From DB1 sp049323655 (GTDB taxonomy: Bacteria > Desulfobacterota > Desulfobulbia > Desulfobulbales > SURF-16): DNA of 64,000 nucleotides. This document shows, in pieces, positions 1 through 8,616 of the stretch. How positions within the stretch are numbered: position 1 is the first letter of the stretch; the number at the start of each line of letters is the position of its first letter. The translations under genes and the position numbers were made by a program. Location: NCBI GenBank assembly GCA_049323655.1, contig JBMONO010000041.1:1-64000 (forward strand), read 5' to 3'. The notes under the pieces were generated by a model. It ran no database searches. It was given only the letters and a program-made list of their open reading frames with translations, and had not been told where the DNA came from.

Positions 1-1358
1 TGACACAACTTTTTGTCAGCCCGCAGAGTCATGATCGGTTTCTGGGGCTGCTCCGGGAAAAGGGACGGGCGGAGAATTTCGAATGCCGGGCGCAGACCGG
101 CGACGGCCGCGAGATCTGGCTCAGGATGCATGCCCGCATTGCCCGCCAGGCCGAGGATGATTTTGTCATCGAAGGCTTTACCACCGATATCACCGCCCAG
201 CGCAAACTTGAGGAACAGTTCCGCCAGGCCCAGAAGATGGAGTCAGTCGGGAGACTGGCCGGCGGGGTGGCGCATGATTACAACAACATGCTGAGTGTCA
301 TTCTCGGCTATACCGAACTGGCGCTCGATCGGGTTTCTCCTGCCGATCCTCTCCATGCCGACCTGCAGGAGGTCTATAAGGCCGCCACCCGTTCCACCGA
401 GGTGACCAGACAGTTGCTCGCCTTTGCCCGCAAACAGGCGATTGCCCCCAGGATACTCGATCTCAATGAAACGGTCGCCGGCATGCTCAAGATGCTGCGG
501 CGGCTCATCGGCGAGGATATCGATCTTGCCTGGCGGCCCGGCGAGGGATTGTGCCCGGTCCGGATGGATCCGTCGCAGATCGATCAGATTCTGGTTAATC
601 TCTGTGTCAACGCCCGCGACGCCATTGCCGGGGTCGGCCGGATCACCATCGAAACCGGCAGGACGGCAATCGACCAGGCATACTGTGACGATCATGAGGG
701 CTTTACTCCCGGTGATTTTGTCGTGCTGGCGGTCAGTGATGATGGCTGCGGCATGAGCCGGGAGGCCCGCGAGCGACTGTTTGAACCTTTTTTTACCACC
801 AAGGAGGTGGGCAAGGGAACCGGCCTCGGCCTGGCGACGGTCTACGGCATCGTCAAGCAGAACAGGGGTTGTGTCAATGTCTACAGCGAGCCGGGCAAGG
901 GCACCATATTCAGGATTTATCTGCCCTGCCACGGCGAGACGGTTGCCGTTTCCGACCAGTTGAGCCCCGCGCCTCTCTCGGGGGGCCAGGGAGAGACCAT
1001 CCTGGTGGTGGAGGATGAGACAGCCATCCTCACCATGAGCACCACCATGCTCCAGCGGCTCGGCTATGCCGTGCTGCCGGCGGGGTCGATTGACGAGGCC
1101 ATCCGTCTGGCCAGGGAACATGAGGGGAAGATCCATCTGCTCATCACCGACGTCATCATGCCGGACATGAATGGTCGCGATCTGGCCGACAGGCTGCACG
1201 ACCTCTATCCGGATATGAAAATTCTCTTCATGTCCGGTTACACCGCCAATGTCATCGCCCATCACGGGGTGCTCGACGCCGACGTCTGTTTTATCCAGAA
1301 GCCTTTCTCCATCAAGGAGCTGGCAGCAAAGGTGCGCGAGGCCCTTGCCCGGCCGTAG
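1..1358 (+). CDS. Hybrid sensor histidine kinase with C-terminal receiver (5' truncated by window edge)
   Basis: The reading frame is open from base 3, so the start lies outside the window. The visible part begins in a PAS/PAC segment (ending FVIEGFTTDITAQRK), followed by a HisKA dimerisation helix with the phospho-acceptor His in GGVAHDYNNML, then a HATPase_c domain with N box (VNLCVNARDAI), G1 box (DDGCGM) and G2 box (GKGTGLGLATV). A response-regulator receiver domain closes the protein, with acidic pocket VVEDE, phospho-Asp in LLITDVIMPD and the conserved Lys in IQKPFS. Membrane segments, if any, would be upstream. Signal and output partner are unknown; the receiver suggests a phosphorelay. 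It converges with the CPCC gene, leaving only 32 bp. Confidence 0.93.
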   Translation, partial: TQLFVSPQSHDRFLGLLREKGRAENFECRAQTGDGREIWLRMHARIARQAEDDFVIEGFTTDITAQRKLEEQFRQAQKMESVGRLAGGVAHDYNNMLSVILGYTELALDRVSPADPLHADLQEVYKAATRSTEVTRQLLAFARKQAIAPRILDLNETVAGMLKMLRRLIGEDIDLAWRPGEGLCPVRMDPSQIDQILVNLCVNARDAIAGVGRITIETGRTAIDQAYCDDHEGFTPGDFVVLAVSDDGCGMSREARERLFEPFFTTKEVGKGTGLGLATVYGIVKQNRGCVNVYSEPGKGTIFRIYLPCHGETVAVSDQLSPAPLSGGQGETILVVEDETAILTMSTTMLQRLGYAVLPAGSIDEAIRLAREHEGKIHLLITDVIMPDMNGRDLADRLHDLYPDMKILFMSGYTANVIAHHGVLDADVCFIQKPFSIKELAAKVREALARP

Positions 1359-1390
1359 GTCGGAGCGGGCGCTTCTCTCTTTCGCGGGTA

Positions 1391-2455
1391 CTATTCGGGT
1401 AAGGCGCTTTCCCTCGGCGAGATTTGGTTTTCCAGGGTGAGGATTTCCTTTATGACTTTTTCATCCTGGAATCTGGCGTCGAAAAGATCATGATATGTAC
1501 AAATCAGGATGCACTTCATCAGTATGTTCGCCTGACCGCGGCTGAAAATCGCTTCATCATCCGGGCAATATATGGTGAGATATTTTTCAAAATTTACCCG
1601 CGCTTCTGTCAGGAAGTCATCGCCATCCACCATTTTTTTCTTTCTGGTAAAGTTGTTTGGTTGTCGCCAATCACACAAAAGGCAACGATCATCATCTGTT
1701 GTCATGGTGGGGAAACCACAGGAGGGACAGGGGGAACGATCAAACAAACCTGGCTTTTTCTCCTTGAGACGTTGGCATACCTCCTTCATCCCGGTGAAAC
1801 GATGAAGAAAATTGCTGAGTGCGGAATCCCGTGTGGCTAATCCCCGGTACCTGGTAGAAATTTCGCGCCAAACAGGATGAGGCAACCACTGATCGCCGAG
1901 AAAATTACCCTTGCGTTGATCGTAACTCAAGGGCATCCTTGCCAGGTATTCTTCCAGCGTCGTCGGACTTCCCTCAAGCTTCTTTATTTCCGTAATCCGT
2001 TCGGCGATCTTGTTATTGTCGGTGATATGCAACAATGAGCTGTAGATTCGTCGGAGTTTGTTATTGGTGACCAGATCACTGGTGGCCCATTCTGTATCCG
2101 AAGTATCCTCAGGCCGGAACATGCAACTGAAACGGGAAAAATTCAGTCGCGCCTCAGTCAGCGAGTAATCTCCGTTCGGCCCACCCCATACTTCGTCCGC
2201 CTTTTCATCATCCTGGCCGTCATCCTCCCAGCAGCACAGCCTGCACATGTCGTATTGAGAGCGTGCGCCGATGGTTGGATAGCCGCAGGCTGGGCAGGTG
2301 CACCGGTTGAAAGCCTGGTATGGTTTGCTGTAATTGTCCCAGAGACGGACGCAGATTTGGTCAAAGGACTGTCTTCTTTGCCGGAATTCCGCAAGGATCT
2401 CGTCGGTATTGTCTGGCTCATGTCTCATGTCGCTCTTCTGGCCCGTTTCGGTCAT
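1391..2455 (-). CDS. Protein with two CPCC-type zinc-motif domains, function unknown
   Basis: A 354-residue protein made of two similar halves. Each half has a Cys cluster (C52/C54/C57 with C71/C74/C75, and C243/C246 with C258/C261, the pattern CPxCG...CxxC-W) followed by an LTEARxNF motif. This is the signature of the Cys-rich CPCC family, presumably zinc binding; no catalytic motif or membrane segment is visible. The start ATG at 2455 has AAGGA about eight bases upstream. It is the last gene of a leftward series after another CPCC protein (129-bp gap) and a type III restriction-modification pair, so an accessory role in that island is inferred. The biochemical function is not known to me. 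Confidence 0.8.
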   Translation of the reverse strand: MTETGQKSDMRHEPDNTDEILAEFRQRRQSFDQICVRLWDNYSKPYQAFNRCTCPACGYPTIGARSQYDMCRLCCWEDDGQDDEKADEVWGGPNGDYSLTEARLNFSRFSCMFRPEDTSDTEWATSDLVTNNKLRRIYSSLLHITDNNKIAERITEIKKLEGSPTTLEEYLARMPLSYDQRKGNFLGDQWLPHPVWREISTRYRGLATRDSALSNFLHRFTGMKEVCQRLKEKKPGLFDRSPCPSCGFPTMTTDDDRCLLCDWRQPNNFTRKKKMVDGDDFLTEARVNFEKYLTIYCPDDEAIFSRGQANILMKCILICTYHDLFDARFQDEKVIKEILTLENQISPRESALPE

Positions 2456-2583
2456 TGATGTTTATCCTTGCCTCGATAACAGCCCGTTGAGAAGCATCGT
2501 GATACCGGATTGGTTTACTGATGCGGATCGCTAGTCGCCATGATTTGGTGGCTTCTTTTTTTGTCAGGGAAATCCACCTCTCT

Positions 2584-4098
2584 CTATTTCAGCCGCCACC
2601 AGTCTTCCTGGAAAAGCGGATGGGTATCGCGGAGCGGATCGGCAAGCCAGGATTCGAATTGAGCGATCACCTGTTTTCGCAGTGCGGCAACGTCATGACG
2701 GCGCAACCACGTCGTACTAATGGAATCCGACGGGGAAAAGGCATCGCCATGGGTGTCGAAGTGTTGCCGTGATACCCGCAAGGCCGGCAAGTTTTCGGGG
2801 ATGAGTGGCTGGTCAAGGTGCGGCAGCGGGGTGTGCAGGGTCAAATACAAGGGCCATCCGCAAAGCGGGCAGTCCTGAATTTCCACCGGTTCTTCACATT
2901 CGAGATGGGGATAACCGCAGCAAGGGCAGATATGAAACTGCATGGTTTGCGGCGAGATGGAGAAAATCCGCCAGCGCCGGAATAAGGGGGTGTCGGGCGC
3001 AATGAAATTGCGAGGTTCCCTGACTGGCCAGGGCCAGGTGGACCGAAAACCGCAGTGAAAGCCGTATTCGGTGGTGAAACCAAATTCACCCCAGTCGATT
3101 ACCAGCCGATGGCCCTCGTTGAATGCTATGCGGCCGGGCCGGCCCTGCTCGTCAATCAGCCATTTTTCTTGGCGAGGAGGCAACCTGGCAAATAACTCTT
3201 TCATTGTCTCTCGCTCCAGGCCGTGGAGTTCGGTCCCAAAATTTAATGCCGCAGGGAAAAGCCTGTCGGTCAGCTCAGGGCGGGTCGGAGTGCCGGACTC
3301 CCGCAGCATCTCCAGCTCTTCGAGCAAATCTTTCGTTTCCTGGATACACCGGACAAAAGAGGAACAGGAACGTTGCAGCGTCGAACTGTCCATCTCTGTC
3401 CATGCCCCGTTCAACGCTTCGTGCCGCAACATGGCCAAAAGATATTGCAAGCGGACAAATTTCTCTTGATCATTCGGACACCAGGCGGTGCGCAGAACGT
3501 AGGGATCGAGTTGCCGGGCAAGGGTCATGAAAAACCAGGCCCGCAAAACAGAGAGCGGCCAGTCGTTTTTTTGGGCAGGAGCGAGACGTTGCATGACGGT
3601 GCAAGGCCACTCCCATGGTACATAGTGTCCTGGTTCGGGCCAAAGCCTTTCCCCCAAGCGCCATTCTTTTTTTTCGAAGGTATCCTGAAAAAAGCGTCCA
3701 AAGATGACACCTGTTCGCTTCAGCCAGTCAAGCCCTTTTTCATGCCAGATAAACCGATCCGATTCCTGGCCATTCGCATCGAATTGTCGAATTGTAATCT
3801 TGAGGTACACTGCCTCGTCTTCCTGCTCCGCGCATAGTTCTGTATAGAGTCCTTCTTCGACGATCCGCACCGTTACCGGGAAAAGGTGGTGAGCAATTGC
3901 CGCCGTCCATGCCCACAACGAGACAAATGGCGGATAGAGATAGCTCATCCGGACAACCAGCGCGACATCATCGCCACGCAGCCGCAACCGAATCCACCCG
4001 GCATCCGGTTTGGAGAGCGTGATTTCCGGGGGGGGGGCTCCCACGGCCCTGTTCAGTCCAGGTTCCAACGCTTCGAATCGCAAGTCAAAAGCATTCAT
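2584..4098 (-). CDS. Large protein with C-terminal CPCC zinc-motif domain, function unknown
   Basis: About 504 residues. The first ~380 residues match nothing I recognise: a mixed sequence with many Trp and Phe, no signal peptide and no membrane helices. The C-terminal part carries CPCCGYP followed some 17 residues later by CPLCGW and then a SRQHFDTHG segment, the same order of motifs as in the CPCC family and in the neighbouring 354-residue gene. The ATG at 4098 is preferred over an in-frame TTG at 4104 because GAGG lies at a usual distance. The start is only 18 bp after the stop of the restriction subunit gene, so it is almost certainly co-transcribed with it. Confidence 0.78.
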   Translation of the reverse strand: MNAFDLRFEALEPGLNRAVGAPPPEITLSKPDAGWIRLRLRGDDVALVVRMSYLYPPFVSLWAWTAAIAHHLFPVTVRIVEEGLYTELCAEQEDEAVYLKITIRQFDANGQESDRFIWHEKGLDWLKRTGVIFGRFFQDTFEKKEWRLGERLWPEPGHYVPWEWPCTVMQRLAPAQKNDWPLSVLRAWFFMTLARQLDPYVLRTAWCPNDQEKFVRLQYLLAMLRHEALNGAWTEMDSSTLQRSCSSFVRCIQETKDLLEELEMLRESGTPTRPELTDRLFPAALNFGTELHGLERETMKELFARLPPRQEKWLIDEQGRPGRIAFNEGHRLVIDWGEFGFTTEYGFHCGFRSTWPWPVREPRNFIAPDTPLFRRWRIFSISPQTMQFHICPCCGYPHLECEEPVEIQDCPLCGWPLYLTLHTPLPHLDQPLIPENLPALRVSRQHFDTHGDAFSPSDSISTTWLRRHDVAALRKQVIAQFESWLADPLRDTHPLFQEDWWRLK

Positions 4099-4116
4099 TG
4101 TCAACCTCGTCTGTTG

Positions 4117-6756
4117 TCAACGAGAATCAAGAATCCGCCGCACCGCCGCATAATCTTTTCCGGTCGGCATGACAAACAGGCAGGTCCCGATGCTGCGCGC
4201 CGCCCACAGGTCGCCGAGAGCTTTCTTTTCTTTTGATTCGTCATTCCACAGGTGACCACCCTTGTATTCCACGACCAGTATTCTGTCGTCTCTGAGCTTG
4301 CAGACAAAATCCGGATAAAATTTATCGGTCGAGGTTTGTAGCCAGAATGAATAACCTGGTCGCCTGACCGGGTTTCGCACCCAAAATTGTATTTCCTCCA
4401 TCTGGTCGATGAACTGGGCACATTCAAACTCTTCACCCTTGTCCTCCAGGTCGCCAATTTCCGGGTAATAATGTTTCTTGAATTCGTATCTTCCTCGATA
4501 GGCTTTTGAAAAGACATATTTTCGCGGGTCGTCCGCATAGGAAAAACAGACATCCGGGCGAACGGCCACTTCCGTTTTTTCCCCGAACAGCAGCGCGTGA
4601 TACACCCTGTGTTGAGTTGCCCGCCGATGCGTGTCCATCTTCTTTTCTGCGGCTTTTTTCAGGCGGTATTTGTCAAGGACCAGCTGTTCAAAACTTATGC
4701 CCCGCTGGTCGATAAGGGTTTGAACAAGCCTGGTCAGGAAAATGCCGGCATCATCGGGAGAAATATCGGGATGGGGGATCTGGTGATCCAGCCAATACAC
4801 AAGGCTTGCCACGCTCCAGTTTGTATCACTGGCGAAAAGTTGCATCTGACCTTGCAGCGTGGAAACAAATCTGGCCGACACCTTACCGTTTTCGGTGATG
4901 TCAATCTCGCCGCTTCGCCCATCCGGTCTTCTCGCGGAGTACTCTTCCTCGGTGAGCGCCGCGTCACATGTCGCCAGTTGCCAGGGATGGTCAAGAAAAT
5001 GCGTTTCCTCGAACTGTTCAAAAAGGTTTCCCTGCCTGATCGACAGGACCGGGACCGCAAAGGGGATTTTTCTTTCTGACGGGGTGCGTTTTTCAGCTTC
5101 CGGATTTCTGCCGGTAGAGACGAAAAACGCCTGATCAATTCCGGCCTTCCCCTCATCTGTGTCGCAAACTGCCTTTATTTCCTCTCTCTCGGTTTCGCTC
5201 ATTTCACCGACAAAGGAAAACGAATTACTCTTTTCATCGAAGGTGATTTTTTTTCTGGTTTCATCCGGGAGTTTGTCAAGGTGCGGCTTTTCCGGCATGG
5301 CGACGGTGGCCATGCCCATGAATGGCGCGGTCGGAGAAAAGGGAAGTTCTGGTTGTGTTGACTTGCCGGGAATAATCAGGTCTTTTGCCTCTTGTCTTTC
5401 AAAGCCGCTTTTCACCAGGGCATCGGTCAGGGTGTTGGCTACTTCGCCGAAAGCGGCGGAAGTTGCAAAGGCATAGGCCATGTTCAGCTCTTCATGATTT
5501 TTCCAGGTGGCTTTCGGAAGCCGCATCACCCGGCCAAGAATCTGCTCGACGGCTGTTGCCGATCGCAACTCCGCCACGCTGCACAACACATAGGCAAAGG
5601 GGCAATCCCATCCTTCCCGCAAGGCCTGAACGGTAATGATGTAGCGAATCGGCACATCAGCCTGCAAAATGTCGATTCCTTCAAGCTCCCTGATTGATCC
5701 GGTGACGATGGCAATTTGTTCCGCCAGGATTTTGTGGTCTGCCATCAGGCAATGGCGCACCACGTCAACGGAAAGCGTTTCCTGGCCCTGCCGCTGCGCT
5801 TGCGCCTGAATCAGCATGATCGGGCGGATATACTCACCGGTCTGCTGCCGCTCCAGATGGGCAATTTTTTCCAGCCCGTTCCGACAATGGACGGCATCGG
5901 CCAGCAGCTCTTTCCAATTCGGCCTTGTTTCCAGGCGGATAGGAATTTTGATCATTTGGGCGGATTTCAGATCGGCGGCGGATGCGCTGTATAAGACATT
6001 GCTGGGGTGGTCTTCCCTGGCCGGGGTGGCGGTAAACTCGATGATGCAGGAGGGGTTGAACCGGGCCAGAGTTGCAAAGGACAAGGGGGTTCGGGCATTG
6101 TGTGCCTCATCGACAATGACAATGGGTCTCCGCAATCGCAGGACATTGGTAAGGGAATGGATGATGTTGTCGCCTTCCCCTTTTTCCAGGATGTCCGTCA
6201 GATGGGGCAAAATGTTGGAGAAGTGATCCATCAAGTCGCCGGAATCCCGGTAGACGCGTCGTCCAATCGTGTCTTCGACCCGGAAGGCCTGCATGGTGGT
6301 GACAATGATGGTGGTCTCGCTGTCGAGCTGCGACCGTTTGACGTACAGCGCACCCTCGACCTCCAGAACGTTGACGGCACCCATCGTTTCCTCCACGGCC
6401 TGTCGGTATGGATGGCGGCGGTTGCGCAAGGCGGAGATGGTCTGCTCCAGAATGGCATTGGAAGGCACCAACCACAGCGCGACCGGGCAGTCGGTTTGGA
6501 TAAGCTCCCGCGCCGCAATCCCGATGGCGTGGCAGGCGACAATGGTCTTGCCGCCGCCGGTGGGGATGCGCAAGCAGACATAGGGCAGACCCGGCAACTC
6601 TTTCACGTCGTTGTAAGGGACGTGTATCTCCTGACGCAGGGTTTTCGGCGTCACCGCATAAAAAGCGACATTGGCATCTCCGGCGCGGGAACATTCCTGA
6701 AAGTAGCAGCGCAAGGCGTCCAGCGCCCATTCCTGGTAATCTTTAAGTACAAACAT
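4117..6756 (-). CDS. res: Type III restriction endonuclease subunit Res (DEAD-box helicase plus nuclease)
   Basis: An 879-residue superfamily 2 helicase-nuclease. Walker A PTGGGKT at residues 65-71, DEAH at 216-219, TATP at 242-245 and a motif VI-like QILGRVMRLP are all present. Near the C terminus, YPDFVCKL followed by VVEYKGG gives the D...ExK arrangement of a PD-(D/E)XK nuclease, as in type III Res subunits. Family knowledge: Res translocates or slides along DNA with ATP and cuts when two unmethylated sites meet, in complex with Mod. The mod stop and the res start overlap as TGATG, typical of translational coupling. An in-frame TTG three bases upstream is a less likely start. Confidence 0.93.
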   Translation of the reverse strand: MFVLKDYQEWALDALRCYFQECSRAGDANVAFYAVTPKTLRQEIHVPYNDVKELPGLPYVCLRIPTGGGKTIVACHAIGIAARELIQTDCPVALWLVPSNAILEQTISALRNRRHPYRQAVEETMGAVNVLEVEGALYVKRSQLDSETTIIVTTMQAFRVEDTIGRRVYRDSGDLMDHFSNILPHLTDILEKGEGDNIIHSLTNVLRLRRPIVIVDEAHNARTPLSFATLARFNPSCIIEFTATPAREDHPSNVLYSASAADLKSAQMIKIPIRLETRPNWKELLADAVHCRNGLEKIAHLERQQTGEYIRPIMLIQAQAQRQGQETLSVDVVRHCLMADHKILAEQIAIVTGSIRELEGIDILQADVPIRYIITVQALREGWDCPFAYVLCSVAELRSATAVEQILGRVMRLPKATWKNHEELNMAYAFATSAAFGEVANTLTDALVKSGFERQEAKDLIIPGKSTQPELPFSPTAPFMGMATVAMPEKPHLDKLPDETRKKITFDEKSNSFSFVGEMSETEREEIKAVCDTDEGKAGIDQAFFVSTGRNPEAEKRTPSERKIPFAVPVLSIRQGNLFEQFEETHFLDHPWQLATCDAALTEEEYSARRPDGRSGEIDITENGKVSARFVSTLQGQMQLFASDTNWSVASLVYWLDHQIPHPDISPDDAGIFLTRLVQTLIDQRGISFEQLVLDKYRLKKAAEKKMDTHRRATQHRVYHALLFGEKTEVAVRPDVCFSYADDPRKYVFSKAYRGRYEFKKHYYPEIGDLEDKGEEFECAQFIDQMEEIQFWVRNPVRRPGYSFWLQTSTDKFYPDFVCKLRDDRILVVEYKGGHLWNDESKEKKALGDLWAARSIGTCLFVMPTGKDYAAVRRILDSR

Positions 6757-8381
6757 CAATCCACCCTCAATTCATAGGGGATCTGCCGGAAAATCACCTT
6801 TTCTTCTCGCAGCCGGGCAAGACCCACCCTGCAGCTTGTCCCGTACACCACCCGGGGGCCGTCATGGGGCGGCAGGCCGTCCAGCACGGCGCGGGTGAGG
6901 GCATTGCCTCCCTGTGGCGTCTTGTCGCCCAAAACGCCGTTGTACAGCAAATAAACGGCGATCTCGTCATGGACGCCGATCAACGGGGATTTGCCGGAAA
7001 CTGTGTCCGGCAGCGGTCGGCCGGTTTCCTTGAAAAAGACAAAGCGGGCGAGGTCGATAAAGGGAACGGTTTTGGCGATTTGACCGTTGCTGTCGAAAAG
7101 GGTTTCCCCGAGATTGCAGTATTGAAAACCACCACCGAAGCCGGCGATAGCGTTTTCCGAATCGTAACCGCCTTGCCGTGCATCTCCTTCGACAACGCGT
7201 CTCAGTCGGGATGCGGTGACTTGACCGCAGATGTCGCGGTCCATCTCGACGAGGATGCACTTTCGTGTTCCTCCGTCATCCTTGTTGTGCGCCAGTACCG
7301 CATGACCGGTTGTGCCGCTGCCGGCAAAACTGTCCATGACGATGGAATCCTTATCCGTGGCGATTTGCAGGATGCGGCGAATGAGATTGACCGGTTTCGG
7401 AGTGATGAAAACAGACGCCGAGTCCGCAAATTCCACCAGGGAGAGGAGTTCCTTCTTGGCGTCCTGGGTGTGGCCGACCTCTTTGTAGGACCAGAGAGTT
7501 TGCGGCACCACCCCTTGCTTCACCTCGGACAGAAACCGTTTTATGGCAGGGATGTTGTTGCCGGCTTTTCCCCACCAAATCCGGTTGTCATTGTCGAGTT
7601 CCTTGAATTTTGATGCAGACACCCGCCAGTATGAACCTTTCGGCGGCCCGGGGATTACGCGGCCGGAAGGGCAAGTGATGGAGTATGTCCCCTCGCTGTA
7701 AGGATTGCGGGCGGATAAATCACTCGTTTTCCACACCCCTCTGGGGTCATTGTCGGGGTTTTTGTATCTCTTGTCGGCTTCCGCGCTTCTGGGTACGGGA
7801 TGCGGCCGCCAGGTTTCGCCGTTTTTGGCGTAAACGACGATGAAGTCATGGTCTTCTGAAAAGTGTCTGGCCGAGTTCTTGGGAGCATAGACCTTTTGCC
7901 AGATAATGGATGCGATGAAGTTCTTTCTGCCGAAAATTTCATCAAGGACAAGACGCAGCGAGGTGACTTCATTATCGTCAATGCTGACGAAAATGGCGCC
8001 ATCCTCCGTCAAGAAATCCCGCAGCAGGCGCAGGCGGGGATACATCATGCACAGCCATTTGTCATGGCGGGAAAGGTCCTCGCTTTCCATGCCGACAACA
8101 TTTCCCAGCCATTCCCTGATCTCCGGGCTGTTGACGTTGTCGTTATAAACCCACTTCTCATTGCCGGTATTGTAAGGCGGATCAATGTAAATGCATTTCA
8201 CCTGTCCGGCGTAATAGGGGAGCAGGGCCTTCAGAGCCAGGAGGTTGTCTCCCTGGACAAGCAGGTTGCCGCTTCCCGCGTCACCCACCGATAAGTCAGG
8301 ATCGCAGGTAAGCAAGTGGAACGGGACGTGTTTGTGGTGATTCACCACGGCCTTTTTGCCGAGCCAGTCCAGTGTTGGCAT
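6756..8381 (-). CDS. mod: Type III DNA methyltransferase subunit Mod (N6-adenine or N4-cytosine, beta class order)
   Basis: A 541-residue DNA methyltransferase. The catalytic motif IV DPPY is at residues 67-70 (CIYIDPPYNTGNEKW) and the SAM-binding motif I (DSFAGSGTTGHAV) comes much later, the order of beta-class enzymes including type III Mod. The stretch between them should hold the target-recognition domain. It is followed by Res with overlapping codons, so the pair forms a complete-looking type III restriction-modification system with no visible frameshift. Upstream lies a perfect 9-bp inverted repeat overlapping a likely promoter, consistent with controlled expression. The recognition sequence cannot be read from the protein. 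Confidence 0.93.
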   Translation of the reverse strand: MPTLDWLGKKAVVNHHKHVPFHLLTCDPDLSVGDAGSGNLLVQGDNLLALKALLPYYAGQVKCIYIDPPYNTGNEKWVYNDNVNSPEIREWLGNVVGMESEDLSRHDKWLCMMYPRLRLLRDFLTEDGAIFVSIDDNEVTSLRLVLDEIFGRKNFIASIIWQKVYAPKNSARHFSEDHDFIVVYAKNGETWRPHPVPRSAEADKRYKNPDNDPRGVWKTSDLSARNPYSEGTYSITCPSGRVIPGPPKGSYWRVSASKFKELDNDNRIWWGKAGNNIPAIKRFLSEVKQGVVPQTLWSYKEVGHTQDAKKELLSLVEFADSASVFITPKPVNLIRRILQIATDKDSIVMDSFAGSGTTGHAVLAHNKDDGGTRKCILVEMDRDICGQVTASRLRRVVEGDARQGGYDSENAIAGFGGGFQYCNLGETLFDSNGQIAKTVPFIDLARFVFFKETGRPLPDTVSGKSPLIGVHDEIAVYLLYNGVLGDKTPQGGNALTRAVLDGLPPHDGPRVVYGTSCRVGLARLREEKVIFRQIPYELRVD

Positions 8382-8396
8382 TTCAACCCCATGGGA

Positions 8397-8426
8397 TAAC
8401 GAAAAAATTTAGCAATATTTTCGTTA
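8397..8426. promoter_or_regulatory. Perfect inverted repeat upstream of mod, candidate operator
   Basis: TAACGAAAA, 12 bp, TTTTCGTTA: nine perfectly paired positions, 15 bp before the mod start and covering the presumed -10 region. The position fits a repressor site. The AlbA_2 gene immediately upstream is a possible source of the regulator, but nothing in the sequence proves that. Confidence 0.4.
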
Positions 8427-8434
8427 TGTACCAA
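8406..8434 (-). promoter_or_regulatory. Candidate promoter for mod-res
   Basis: On the minus strand TTGGTA (8434-8429) and TAAATT (8411-8406) are separated by exactly 17 bp and lie about 25 bp before the mod ATG. They overlap the inverted repeat at 8397-8426. This is a pattern match, not proof. Confidence 0.4.
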
Positions 8435-8616
8435 TCAGCGGTATAATTCTCAAGGGAAATGGCCAATTATCCGGTCAGTTGTAATACAAAGCGGCGGCGT
8501 CGTCATGCGGGGCGTGGAGTGAAGAGGTGGATCACGGCATGAATCGGGGGCGAACCAGGGGGCGTCTTTCCTGTCCCGGCAGAAACGTGGACCACATGGA
8601 TTCGGGGAGTTTATAT

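Noticed and set aside
243..1265. 340-codon open frame antisense to the sensor kinase
   Set aside because: It is a GC-rich shadow of the kinase gene; the translation has no domain and no ribosome site.
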